This document shows positions 1 to 11,067 of a DNA stretch of 64,000 nucleotides, piece after piece. The stretch's first letter is position 1, and every line of letters starts with the position of its first letter. The notes under the pieces were generated by a model that was not told where the DNA came from, did no database searches, and saw only the letters and a program-made list of their open reading frames with translations. Made by a program: the position numbers and the translations under genes. Source of the DNA: Dipteris shenzhenensis (lineage: Eukaryota; Polypodiophyta; Polypodiopsida; Gleicheniales). The stretch lies in assembly GCA_047967505.1 (NCBI GenBank), contig CM106541.1; one strand, written 5' to 3'.

Positions 1-436
1 AAGTAAAACAAATAGGGGACAAATTTCTTGGAAAATATGTTCTGCACATTTGCACAAAGTCTGTCTACCACGCAGGCTTATTTTTTCTTGTAGGGAATAA
101 TGACAGTCACATATAAGTGCAGTATTGCCAATAATCAACCTTCACTAGAAACTGTTGTTTGTTGCAATAGGTCACAAGGTAGCCCTATCCTTCCTACAAT
201 CCAAGCCGGTTTACACTATTGACATCCTAATCTGAACTGAATAATTACCGTATGAGACTGAAGAATCAAATCACAGCTGTGTGCCCAACAGCATTAACAC
301 ACGCAGAAACCAACTTGCCAACAAATTCACTGATGTAGACCTTGATGCTCTTTATCCAAGTTCAGTTCTTTTAGAAACATGCAGTTCATGAACCCTTTGA
401 GGAAAGCACTAAATAAACTGAAGAAATAAGACTTTC
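1..436. other. No gene seen
   Basis: This is the 3' side of the methyltransferase exon on the minus strand. I looked for the next PMT exon (the Cys-Arg-Val-Pro-Trp-His segment) and did not find it. Nothing else is recognisable. Confidence 0.5.
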
Positions 437-677
437 CACAATGAACAACATCATACACATTGCTTGGAAAGACCAGCCTTTGGGTTCCCATCACAGATGA
501 TATTGCAGGGATTCCCCGCTCAAGAGCCAACTGAACTTGCGCTTCATGTTCATCCTTAGGAGCAAAGGACATGGCGAGCACCTCCCGGTCAAACATGTAA
601 CCCCCAAAACTTGCAACTCCACAGCCGACATCCAACATGACACGTGTACGTTTGCCCCAAGCAATTTCTGGCAGCGT
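437..677 (-). pseudogene. Isolated exon of a PMT-type (DUF248) methyltransferase
   Basis: About 80 codons encode the SAM-binding core of plant DUF248/PMT putative methyltransferases, Golgi type II membrane proteins linked to pectin or other cell-wall methylation. Visible motifs are 'LDVGCGVASFGG' (SAM motif I), 'MSFAPKDEHEAQVQLALERG' and 'AISSVMGTQRL', ending at 'VVHC' where family members continue with a Cys-Arg-Cys-Arg segment. A CAG acceptor fits at 678-680. The expected donor after the Cys codon reads G-GAAAG, with no GT, and no neighbouring exon is found within the window on either side. The frame itself has no stop. It may be one exon of a long-intron gene extending beyond the window, or a captured or dead gene fragment. 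The family call is firm; functionality is not. Confidence 0.75.
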
Positions 678-1107
678 CTGCTTTACAACAACAAAATGCA
701 CATAACATAAGAGGTGATAAGAAGACATCGTAGAAAGCAAATCCAAAAATAATACATGGCTGCATCTATTTTCTATAAGATATTCTTTTATAGGAAGCAC
801 ATACTAAAAGAGATGGCGGCAAGATGCATTAATGGATGACAAAAAGAAACGATGTTATAAATCAGATTTTCACAGGATAGAATTTTGTGCACTATATGGT
901 TTTATTGTACACTCCTATGGATCTTTCTAGATCTCAGCTTACAAGTCTGGCCCTCGCCCCATCTCTCTCTCTCTCTACCCACACTACCCCTATCTGCCCC
1001 TACACAGCCCCTCTTCCTTGCATAGCCCTTCCCCCACAACCCCCCTTGGTGCTCATAATCTTATTGATATCCACTTACACGCTTCCATGTACTCACCACC
1101 ATATTTA
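678..1107. other. No gene seen; CT-rich stretch
   Basis: Intron-like AT-rich sequence, then a C/T-rich segment around 950-1060 containing a short CT microsatellite. No coding signal. Confidence 0.4.
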
Positions 1108-1410
1108 AGTCCCTACACATATAATCCACCATGTTTGCCTTTTGCGTCTTTGACAAGGTGCCGTAGGTGACTTGTCCAAATCTTTCATGCCACAGCTTGG
1201 AACTTCTATGATCTCCTCAACCTAGAAAAGTATCAATGCGGTACAATCCATTTTCCTCAACTCCTCACAATAGCTCCAGTCTCTTTGGATTTGACAACAA
1301 ATCCCTTGTCATCAAATATCACCCTCATCTTGCCGATCTTCAACATCTGACTTGCAGAATGCAAGTTCTTGCAAAGCTTTAGAACATAGAGAACACCAGA
1401 GATGTCACGG
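1108..1410 (-). pseudogene. Ty1/copia protease / GAG-pre-integrase fragment
   Basis: Read on the minus strand, about 100 codons resemble the end of a copia protease and the GAG-pre-integrase domain. 'GVLYVLKLCKNLHSASQM' matches the family pattern of a tyrosine-valine-proline run followed by a KNL-S-S block. It is followed by 'VIFDDKGFVVKSKE' and, after stops and shifts, by 'LWHERFGQVTYGTLSK', which matches the LWH-R-GH-s-x-L block. Both ends are broken off. It is an old scrap, perhaps the site into which the neighbouring gypsy element inserted. Confidence 0.6.
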
Positions 1411-1849
1411 GCATCCTCAGCCCGTGGCCATGCTGGACTGCCATGCAGGTAGCCAGCTCAGCAGCAATCCAAGCAGGCAGCCACGTGGCTTGCCACATCA
1501 GCAGCTGCCACGTTGGACAGCCAGTCGATGTAGGACACGCAGGCAGACGTAGTAGTTGCCACGTGGCAGCGATGACATCAGCATCTGCCACATGGCCAGT
1601 CAACTGCCAGATCAGTAGGTCGGTAACCCAGCAAGTGTCGGTGGACCAGGCGGCTTAGCAGCAGAAGGGGTCGGCCCTGTCGGTCGGTCTGTTTGAGGCG
1701 CGAGGGGACCTATGAAAGGCAGCCTCTTGGCCTTCAATCATCATCCCACCTGACACGACCCTAGAACTCCTGAAACCTCTATTCTGCAAGCAAACACAAG
1801 AACACACCAAACGTGAGGAAACTGAGCAGGCTGCTCACCACCCAACCAT
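1411..1849. other. GC-rich block with repeated GCCACGTGGC-like words
   Basis: Unlike its AT-rich surroundings, this block is GC-rich and repeats palindromic words such as 'gccacgtggc' and 'tgccacatcagcagctgccac'. It may belong to the LTR of the adjacent gypsy element. No coding signal. Confidence 0.35.
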
Positions 1850-2283
1850 GACATCTACGGGATGCGATCCCGAATCAGGAGATGTCCCCTCCGAGCCACG
1901 AGCTGAGCTACTAGCACGAACTCCCAACCAGATCCTAACCAGCATGGTGTCCCATACCACCAGGTGGTGCTATGAAGCCTGGGATTTGCTGCTGGGCCTT
2001 GAGCTACGCTATGATTCAGGTGCGCGTCTGCGACTCTCAATCTAGGATCAGACCTAGCACCTGGGAACGAGACTTGCTCCCATCGGCTCCTTGATAATTG
2101 AACCTCTGGGCCCCTTATATAGACTTGGGCCCCAAGCACCAAAAATAGCGAAGACCTCTATCTGGTTCGTACCCTTGCCACTCAACCTAAGAATCAAGCC
2201 TGCTTAGCTCTAAGCCTCCCCAGGCTACCTGAGCTAGTCTTGTGTACCCAATACATGTCAGATACCAATCCGTGCACATGACA
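1850..2283 (-). repeat. Probable 3' LTR of the gypsy element
   Basis: The LTR appears to start (minus strand) with TGTCATGTGCACGG at 2283, directly after a purine tract. It contains a TATA box, 'ctatataagg', near 2113-2122. The far end is not defined because no 5' LTR copy is present for comparison; 1850 is a guess and the LTR could extend into the GC-rich block. Confidence 0.45.
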
Positions 2284-2298
2284 TACTTTCCCTCCTCT

Positions 2299-2640
2299 CT
2301 AATAACTCACTCTTGAGTTCGCTAAAAAACCCGGAAATGTTCTCTGGAGGTTCTGTAATGTCTCCCATGTTGCATCCTCCTCAACACGATCTTTCCACTT
2401 GATCTTATATTCCGTGATAGTTCGATTACGAATCTGTCTATCACGAAATTCAAGAACACTCTTAGGTTCGTGTGGAATAAAAGTCAAATCTGTAACTTCT
2501 ATTATTTCTTGAGGAGAAACAAGTTGATCATCCACACCCAGTAACTCTTTCACTCTACTGACATGAAATACTGGATGTACTTTAATATCAGGAGGCAATT
2601 CTAGTCTATATGCAACTGGTAATAACCTTGAACGGACCAC
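2299..2640 (-). pseudogene. Integrase C-terminus with chromodomain
   Basis: 113 open codons: 'LPPDIKVHPVFHVSRVKELL' (the P-I-HPVFHVS-LK block of the integrase tail), then a chromodomain 'PKSVLEFRDRQIRNRTITEY', 'KIKWKDRVEEDATWETLQNL'. The aromatic and acidic chromodomain signature (W..E.ATWE) is intact. The frame ends at the polypurine tract. It is the best-preserved part of the element. Confidence 0.85.
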
Positions 2641-2854
2641 AGTATCTGGGGGATAACTTCGGAACCAAACTAGTACTTAGGCTCTTGGATTCCTTGGAAA
2701 TTCACAAATATACCATCGTTCCTTCAGATAACTCTCTAGGTGAATGATGTCTATTAGCATAAAATCTGTACTGAGCTTGGGCATTTCTAATAGACTCCTT
2801 GGAAAACTACAACATTTCTTGCATGTCTTGCAAGAAGGTCTTTGCAACATCATT

Positions 2855-3676
2855 TTAGATTCCCTTTAACCCAACCATACCTGGTGACTTAGGGTGAAAC
2901 CCGTACATAAGCATAAAAGGATGGTAACCAGTACTCAAATGCTTTGCACCATTATAAGCAAATTCTATCATAGGTAGATAATCTTCCCATGAAGACTGTC
3001 TCTTAGAAACATATGCCCGAAGCATATCTTTAACCAATTGGTTGACCTTCTCTGTACTGCCATCAGATTGTGCATGATCTGAGGAACTCATACTTAGATT
3101 AGTTTCTAACTTCTCAAAAACAAGTGTCCAGAAGTTACTTGTAAACTTCGAGTCCCTATCACTGACTATGTAAGAGGGCAAACCATATAGCTTAAACAAG
3201 TGGTCCACAAACTCGTGAGCCAGTTGAACAGTTGAAATAGTTGTTCTAGTAGGTAAGAATCTAGCCCTTTTTGTCAGACGGTCCACTATGACCCAAATGG
3301 AGGCATGACCCTTGCACGTTCTTGGCAAACCGGTAATAAAATCCATGGAAATACTTTCCCATTTATTACCCGGGATTTGTAATGGCTATAATAAACCCGT
3401 GCTTCTAAGGCATTCTGCCTTAGTAACCTGACAAACCCGATAACCTACCACATAGTTTTCTATAAATGCATGCATCTTAGGCCAATAAAAGGTATGCTTC
3501 ATAAGAGACAGAGTCCGATCTATACCTGGATGTTTAGCACTAGGAGCATCATGACACTCCCAGAGAATCTTAGATCGAAGATCCATAACATCTGGCACAC
3601 ATATCTTTCCATTTCGGAATAGCAAGCTGTTCCTAATCATCCACTGACCTCCCGCTGCCTGTACCGTAGGTGGCAC
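2855..3676 (-). pseudogene. Gypsy integrase (zinc-binding and DDE core)
   Basis: The zinc-binding part reads 'ECHDAPSAKHPGIDRTLSLM' and 'TFYWPKMHAFIENYV', ending in 'YRVCQVTKAE'; one Cys of the HHCC set is replaced by Tyr. The catalytic core begins 'MDFITGLPRTCKGHASIWVI' with 'VDRLTKRARFLPT', then 'IVSDRDSKFTSNFW' (second Asp) and 'AQSDGSTEKVNQLVKDMLRA' (catalytic Glu), so the DDE triad is visible. A stop and a frame break separate the two parts near 3350-3390. Confidence 0.85.
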
Positions 3677-3889
3677 AATCCCTGAGTCCTAGTCAACCAT
3701 GGAGCTCCCATCGTGGACTTTCTGCTAATAAGAACTGAAATGACTGTCAGTTGCGCAAAGCCCTCTCAAGGATTGAACTAGGTTTGAGAATATTTTCGTA
3801 AACGACATAGAATTTATAAACTTGACTCGACTTAAGGCATCCGCCACACTATTCAGTGACCCCTTTCGATAACGTATTTCAAAATCAAA

Positions 3890-4410
3890 ATCTTGCATTA
3901 ATTCTGTCCATCTAGGCTTCCGTCCCCTCAATTCAGACCCATCACACACATACTTGATTGATTAGTGATCTGTCAATACAAGAAACTTCGAGCCATACAA
4001 GTAGTGTCTCTAAACCTTCAGAGCATACACAACCGCTAGAGTTCTTTTTCTAGTGTGGGCCAATGATATTGGGTGTCATCTAGCTTCTTACTCTCAAAAG
4101 CTATAGGTCTGCCCCCTTGGAAGAAAGCTGCCCCAATCGCAAAATCACTCGCATCGGTCTCTAAAACATAAGGTCGAGTAGGATCAGGTAATACAAGAAC
4201 AGGTGCTTCCTTAATAGTTAACTTCAAGGTTTCAAAAGCCTTGTTCAATGCATCATTCCAAGAGATCGGCTGGGTAGACCTGCATCCATGACCTTTCAAT
4301 ATGTTTGTCAGGGGTGCTATGATGTGTGAATAATCATGCATAGACTTCCGTAGAAATACCGTAAATCCTAGGAAAGAACGAAGTGTTTCACAGTCTGAGG
4401 GATAGGCCAT
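3890..4410 (-). pseudogene. Gypsy RT thumb / RNase H fragment
   Basis: The minus-strand sequence carries 'LRSFLGFTVFLRKSMHDYSH', 'AFETLKLTIKEAPVLVLPD' and 'LETDASDFAIGAAFFQ', the classic entry to gypsy RNase H with its first catalytic Asp. 'YHWPTLEKEL' corresponds to the YsxxEKEL block. Near 3820-3950 'DFDFEIRYRKGSLNSVADAL' matches the end of the domain. Frameshifts lie between the two parts. Confidence 0.8.
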
Positions 4411-4419
4411 TCTAAAACC

Positions 4420-5030
4420 TTCTAGATACGATCCAGATCAATGCTTATATCTTCAGAAGAAATCTTGTGTCCTAAGTAAATTATCTCCTTCATAAAGAAG
4501 TCACATTTACTCATCTTGACATAGAGCTTATGCTGTCTTAGGATAACTAAGACAATCCGGAGGTGTCCAATGTGATCCTCTAGCGTTTGACTATATACCA
4601 AGATGTGATTTAAGAACACGACAACGAATTTGCCCAGAAAATATCGGAACAAATCATTCATCATTTGCTGGAAGGTGAGAGGAGCATTGGTCAAACCAAA
4701 AGGTAATATGAGAAACTCGTAGTGGCCATACCTAGTTCAGAATGCGGTTCTATCTATGTATTTAGCATAGATACAGATTTGGTGATAATGCATATGCAAA
4801 TCAATCTTAGTGAAATACTTCGCTCCGGCCAAACGGTCTATCAAATCATCGGAATGAGGAAGAGGGTATCGATTCTTAATTGTCACCTTATTCAATCGTT
4901 TATAATCTATACACATTCTCCACGAATTATCTTTCTTCTTTCTTCTTTAGAAATGGTTCATTCTCTCCATCAATTTGAAAATATATATCCACCTTTTTTT
5001 AATTCCTAGGGGCTTGAACGATTTCATATA
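4420..5030 (-). pseudogene. Gypsy reverse transcriptase fragment
   Basis: Minus-strand conserved blocks in order: 'MCIDYKRLNKVTIKNRYPLP', 'DLIDRLAGAKYFTKIDL', 'YHQI', 'LPFGLTNAPLTFQQMMNDLF', the catalytic block degraded to 'VVFLNHILVYS' (family FLDDILV or IYLDDILIYS), and 'YLGHKISSEDISID'. The catalytic aspartate pair is altered to Asn-His, and stops interrupt the frame near 4735 and 4430, so the enzyme is dead. Confidence 0.85.
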
Positions 5031-5164
5031 CTTTCCACCTAATATAATATAACATTGACAATATACAAACACGACAGTATCAAACCAAGCAAAAATGAAA
5101 ACCCCAATTGCATGCAAAGTCTAACGATTGAAACCTATAAATTCAAAAAAACATTTACTTATCA

Positions 5165-6035
5165 TCAAACATTGTTAAACTATGTGAATGAACAACACCT
5201 TGTAGGGATCTTTGAAGGAAAATCGTAATCAAACTTGTCGTCCTCAATGGTCCGTCTTGTAATCCAAGATGCTGAAGTTGATGGATTTGGCCCCAAAACT
5301 AATTATATGCATCCAAATAACAAAATATTTTTCAAACCATCTTTCGTAAAAAACCTCAATAGTAGGAGTGTATCTTTTAAAACAAACAAATCTTTCGTCC
5401 TCTTCAAACCATGTATTAAAAGAAAACAACACAATTACCAAAACAAACTACAAATTAATTGTTTCTTCAATGTTACATCATAAAATCTCATTATTTTCAT
5501 TGTCTTGCATTGTTCTAAAGGTTTTCTCGCCTCAATCTCCATGCAAGTTGCTCTGATAGATCCCGATTTGTGTTGAAAATTAAAAACATTGTTAAACTAC
5601 ATGAATGAGCAATACTTGATTCTTGGAGCAAGGTTTTTTGAAAGAAAAATGCGATCAAACTTGTCCCTCCTAGTGGTCCCTCTTGTGTTCCAAGAATGCT
5701 AAAGTTGATGGTTCTTGCTTCAAAACAAATTATATGCTCTGAAACATCTCGAAATCAATTTCAAGTAATATTATGTAGAAAACTATTGATGGAAAAGACT
5801 CATTCTCATGAAATTTCTTACAAAACAAACAAATCTTTCAACGTTTTCAAACCATGTAATAAAACAAAACAACACAACTACACAAAATGAACTATGAACC
5901 AATTGTTTCTTTAAAGTTCCATCATTAATAAACAAATCTCGTCATAATCACTATGTTGTATTCTTCCAAAGATTATCTCACCTAAACCTCCATACAATCT
6001 GTTTGGATAGACCCCAAACCTTCACAAGTTGTTCG
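5165..6035. repeat. Diverged tandem duplication, unit about 420 bp
   Basis: Two copies (about 5165-5586 and 5587-6035) share blocks in order: 'aaaaacattgttaaacta', 'tcaaacttgtc', 'gctaaagttgatgg' versus 'gctgaagttgatgg', 'acaaattatatgc' versus 'actaattatatgc', 'aaacaaacaaatctttc', 'tcaaaccatgtattaaa' versus 'tcaaaccatgtaataaa'. No coding sense. Confidence 0.7.
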
Positions 6036-6730
6036 AAATCATGCACCCTTAGAGATTGTACTAGGGAAACTGCCAGTATTGAGAGGTGAGCAAAAGAAAG
6101 ATTGATTTTCATGCATCAACAACTGGAATTCCTAAAAGTCAATCTTCTTTGATGCTTTCTCAAAGAATCTTGTCTAGTAGCTTCTTCTAAGCTCCAAACA
6201 CCCTACATCATTCATGGTTCGCTCAGATCTCAGATGAGAGAGAAAGTTGCTATATGGATGTTTAGGAATACCTCTACATATATGGGAAGGGGGATAGTTA
6301 TTCAACCTTGCTAAACAAAGCCTATAAGGACACTTATATACCCCTACCAAGAAACCTCTTATTGGAAAGAGCAGTTATGGAGAACAATTTATACTAGTAC
6401 AAACCCATTGACTTGATGGAGGAGAACACATTGCGTTTTACATATTACATGGGTACATTGTACATTAATTTATATGCCTCTATACACTCACATGCTTATA
6501 AAGGAAAGAGAGGGTACATATGGCCATAAACTAATAGAGGAACTGGGATGTACCCCTGGCAAGATGATATAAACAATGAGTGGATTAGAAGACCCTCCAT
6601 AGGATTTTATACTATCCAACCTCTTACATTTTTGACATAGGGCTATATATACATATATTTTCTTGAGAGTCCTTATACGACCCATGACACTAATACATGT
6701 CTTTACACTTGCTCCTAAAAGTATAAATAT
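6036..6730. other. No gene seen
   Basis: AT-rich intergenic sequence with scattered short ORFs without family resemblance. Confidence 0.4.
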
Positions 6731-6910
6731 ACATTGATTGGTATGTATATAGACATTGATACCTTTTTATAGCAATATATAAAGATATAGGTATCGATAC
6801 ATGTCTATATATAAGGACACACATGGATTGGTGTATATATAGGGATGGATATCTTTATATAGCAATATATAAAGATATAGGTATGGATATATATTTATAT
6901 ATAAGGGCAC
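6731..6910. repeat. Tandem repeat, 2 x 90 bp
   Basis: Copies 6731-6820 and 6821-6910 begin 'acattgattgg' / 'acatggattgg' and share 'atagcaatatataaagatat'. AT-rich, non-coding. Confidence 0.8.
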
Positions 6911-9468
6911 ACATGGAGGCAGATAATAAATACATATATGCATAAGAATGAGTGTATATGGTTTTTGTAATATATATGCTGGCCCCTTATAAGTGTATAC
7001 ATTGGTTGGATTTTTTAAGGAAGATTACCAACTAAGGAGAATGCATGCATGCATATGAAGGGACCAATAGGTCACCCAAAACAAAGGGGGAGAAATGGAT
7101 GTATGGAAATAAACTTAGCATGATATACTAGGTAGGGCTATAGACCCCTCACTCCATGAGATGCCTCAAACCCCCCACCATGAGATGAATTGGATTTTGC
7201 AAGTACCCACGCGAGAAGCATGACCCCTTAGGACATGGCAGCAATGAAGAGGGTAGTGGATTAAAAAATGGCCACTAACCTTGTTAGCACCCTCCCGCCT
7301 TTACCTCTAAGACGAAAAACTCGAGAAGAGGAATCCAATGCGGTGCTCCTCCCTAGTCTTTGCAAACAATTGAAATGCTTGCAACAACTGCCACAAGTTT
7401 CTAATGCTCAAAGTCTTGGGAAGATTAGGGATATTGCCAACCCACTGAAGTTGTAGAGATTTCTGACGCAGAGCCGAAAATAACCTTCAGAGGACCTGAC
7501 AAAGATTCACGACAAGGCAGAGAGATGGAAGCTACCCAGGTGAAGTCACCCACGCTTGTCCCTGCCCAACTTACTTTGGCTCAGTCATCTTGCACAAGAA
7601 CTCGAGAACAATCCATTTCTCCTTTGGAGCACAACTCTGAGTGCTGGACAAGGATGTGCTTGCAATTTCACGACCCGCTTGGGATGTAGGAAGAAATTGT
7701 TGGTGATTTCTTAGGATCATTGATCACGTTTAGACCTAGCGCTATTTTTCTTATGGCCTCCACAATGGATGAGGCCGTGAGCACACTTGTGATGGATAAG
7801 AACCCAAGAGTGACAAAGAACTCGACCCTTGGCTTCTCTACACGCATTGAGAATGGAGATAAGAGTGAAACGGCATCGAGGACTAGTAAGAGTACCATAA
7901 GATGCTTGATGATCTAACTTCTTGAGTGTAAGCTCCTAGACTTCGGAGATGAGATGCTTGCAAACTGTTATATACCCTTGCTACATTCCTCGATCAGATG
8001 CTGAACGAGTTGTGGGCTGATCATGTAGAGGTGCAGCATAGGCCCATTGCTATAGTTCAAGTAGATACGCATCAACATTTACCATTGAGCAAGCACAGTA
8101 TGTAGAATATGAGCAATAACTTAAGCTTGAATGTTCACGTTCATTTGAACTCGTTTCCCCATACGCTAGGTCTGACTTGGGTGTTAACGAGCTCTATAGC
8201 AAACTCTGCCTACTTGTTCACCTCCTCTTGGGCAAGTGAGATATTTGATTTATGGACAAAATCTATGAACAAATAGTTTGCTTAATATAAGTTTTGTGGC
8301 CATGCTTTAGTTGTTACAAACTTGGACTGTAGGTATATGCGGTGTAACGGGTTATTTTTTAGCAAACGCATTGATATGCTCTGAGACCTATGATATGCTT
8401 TTGCCTTGCACAACAATATAATGCATCCATAGACGCGCTTGATAGACGCACATAATAGTGGGCACATCTATAAGCACTAATATACTTAATGAAAATACGG
8501 GCACATCTATTAGCGTTATTATTCGCATGTCTAGCAGCATAGTTACTATACATGCATTTAATAGTGCATCTACACTGTATAATAGACGTGCATTTAGACG
8601 CATTTATAAATGCATAGCAGAGTTTGAAATTTTGCTGCAACCTGATAAATGCGCATCATGGCTTGCCAAACATTGCCCATGATTACCAAAGCACCTAATT
8701 ACAATATATAAAATAGTTTTGCCAGTATGTAAGAAATTTGGATGGTACAATGATGGGCTACGATTCGTCTCATCCTCAATGAGATCAACCCTTGCAAAAC
8801 TATCTACTCAATATCCAAACCAATGTGGAGATCTACAAATACATTTAGCCCACTACCACTTGTACTACTATGCTCATCAAAATCAGCATCACCAATGGCA
8901 GGCTTTCCTCATGGGTATGGCCTGAATATCTATATCTGCTATCTCATGATCATCCCCCTCTCTCGTATCATGATCATCATCACCTCCATGGCCATGATCA
9001 TCCTCCATATGCTCCATATTAGTAAATGTACTATACATCACTTTGGAATGTGGAGGAAACATGGTGTAATTGGTATGACATGCCACCACCTATTATTATC
9101 CACCATTGGTTGATAGAAAACCTATTCAAACACTAATACAAACATGTTAATTTCCTTGCATTGAACGTATCAAATATAAATAAGTGAGCATTTTTATATA
9201 TATGTGTAGAGTACATGTTCTTATTGTTGCAGTAGTACTAGTGTGTCCTTGTTGCTTTGCCAAAATTTTGTGGAGTCAATAGTTACAAAGCCACTTGCAT
9301 GGCATTTGATTGTTGCATTAGGGCCTCTTTCCACCATGTCCTTGAACCATGACATCCAAAACATACATAAAGAAGTGCCAAAAGTCAAGCTTAATAATAT
9401 CTTGGATTATGCCTCAATAATCATCCATGGCTCCATTGACTCCCTCAAAGCTAACATTAATGCCACAA
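6911..9468. other. No recognisable gene
   Basis: Short ORFs at 7268-7456, 7668-7898 and 8359-8640 were examined and match nothing I know. The stretch 8400-8620 repeats the word 'tagacgc' and its complement irregularly. 8930-9030 is rich in 'catgatcat'-like words. Confidence 0.4.
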
Positions 9469-9637
9469 TGTGGGGGTTAAAGGTCATTGTGCCTTTAACC
9501 CGGTTATGTACAATACTCAAACACATATATAAATGAATGAAAAAGAAGATTAGGGTGGTTCTGCACCTACCAAAACTTGTGGCTCTCTGTCTCTCTCTCT
9601 CCTTCTTCCGTTCTTGCTTCCGTTGAGAGCACTCTCA
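9469..9637 (+). repeat. 5' LTR of the copia element
   Basis: 169 bp, starting 'tgtgggggttaaagg' and ending 'gagcactctca'. It contains 'catatataaatg' as a TATA-like promoter and a CT-rich 3' half. Differences from the 3' LTR are A/C (TTTAACCC against TTTACCCC), T/C (CTACC against CCACC) and C/T (TTGCTTCC against TTGTTTCC). Confidence 0.95.
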
Positions 9638-9639
9638 AC

Positions 9640-9651
9640 TGGTATCAGAGC
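9640..9651 (+). promoter_or_regulatory. Primer-binding site (tRNA-iMet)
   Basis: 'tggtatcagagc', two bases after the LTR, is the standard copia primer-binding site complementary to the 3' end of initiator methionine tRNA. Confidence 0.95.
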
Positions 9652-11067
9652 CTGGGTGATCTAGCTGAGCGTGCGTGAATGCTTGAAGCTCAGTAGCTCT
9701 GTGGGAGGAAAGAGAAGCTTTGTGGGAAGCTTTGTGGGTGACTTTACTTGCATCCGAGTGTGCAGAGACCTTGGAGGAACCTTTGGAAAAGTCACTTTGG
9801 CTTTGCGAAGTGGTTTTGAGAGCCTGTTAAGTGGTTTCAAAGAAAAAGTCGTTTTTTGAGCTTTTCCCTGTTCCGTTCGATGACAGAGACTCCATATTGA
9901 CTTGTAGAGGCAACTATTGCTTGCTTTTAGTATCCACTTCACTTTAGGAGCTTGGAAACACCTTCATTCTTGAATCTGGGATCATTTCATTGGATTTCTG
10001 ACTCACTGTGTCAGTTCCTGCGTTTTTTGCCCGGGTATTGGAACTCAAGTTTGGTAACATGCCCTTCCTTGGGTCCATATTGACTTGCATTTAGCACATA
10101 GCAATTTGAATTTGGTAAATAGCACTTTGGCAACCATTTGCAGATCTGCTAGTTCCGGTGGACTCAGGAGGTCCTAAAACTTCTATGTTGCTCATCATTC
10201 GCACTCCGGTGGAGTTTACAAAAAGCTCTGTTTCCAAAAACATTTTTCAGTCCGTGTGTTGGACCCAGTGATTGAGACCATGGTTTCCAAAACCGTCTGT
10301 CCCATTGCGTTCCGGACGCCCCAAAACCCCTACCCAGCAGTTCTTGCGTGATTCGGTGGAGGATTTTCAGAGTTACAGATCTCTGTGTATTCGATTTCGT
10401 CTCTCTGTTATGCATTTTTCATTCTAAGGTTTTGAAACCTTAGATTTATGCCACATGGCAGTGGATAAGTGTTGACTCCCATTGCGCCCATGTTTTGAGG
10501 CATCTCAGATTCTATTTTCAGTAGCGCTCATTACCGTGGGACTATGATTTCTTGAGCATACCTTATGCAGATCACTCTGGTTACAGTTTGAGCAGTGTAC
10601 GCTCATTCGTGGTATGCATTGGGTTGCAGTGGATGATTTATAGGCCATTTGGATGCATTACGATCCTTATTGGATGCGATGATAGGCCCAAATTACCTTG
10701 TGGGAAGCTATTTTTTATGGACGCTTTGCACATGGATGCTATTTTAAGCTGAGGGATAGCTTTGACACATTGCAGGTGATGCGCTGATAGTGCTATGCTC
10801 TCTTGGATGAGATATTATTGATGCATATGCTAGTGGACGGTGTTTATGCTTGAGTCATTTGGCACTTATTGGCATTTTCTTTTGGGCCAGATTTGCTCAT
10901 ATGGATGCATAGTATATGCACATGAGTTAGATGCATCTTTTGATGCTTTGAGCTTTGAATTTTGGTGATATTTCAGTCTATTGTGGCATACACATTTGGA
11001 TGCACCTGGTATTTGGTGTGATTCTCTCTTGAGGCACTAGCATTTGGGATTTTGCTTTATTTGCATC
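9652..11067 (+). other. Long untranslated leader of the copia element
   Basis: About 1.4 kb between the primer-binding site and the gag start, with no open frame resembling gag. Such a long leader is unusual for an element with such short LTRs. It may hold captured sequence; nothing in it is recognisable. Confidence 0.6.

Larger units (their letters stand above)
2284..5040 (-). mobile_element. 5'-truncated Ty3/gypsy chromovirus (pol relic)
   Basis: A minus-strand pol region in the order RT, RNase H, integrase, chromodomain, then a polypurine tract at about 2286-2300 and the LTR. Gag and protease are missing: recognisable RT begins near 5030 and the sequence upstream is unrelated. Domains lie in several frames separated by stops and shifts, so no polyprotein can be made. 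The chromodomain at the integrase C-terminus places it among the chromoviruses, whose chromodomain is thought to steer integration. Its components are listed separately. Confidence 0.85.

Noticed and set aside
7668-7917. 76-codon minus and 65-codon plus overlapping ORFs
   Set aside because: No family resemblance on either strand and no splice or start context.
8350-8660. Possible MITE with tagacgc words
   Set aside because: Short repeated words are irregular, no terminal inverted repeats or target duplication can be paired.
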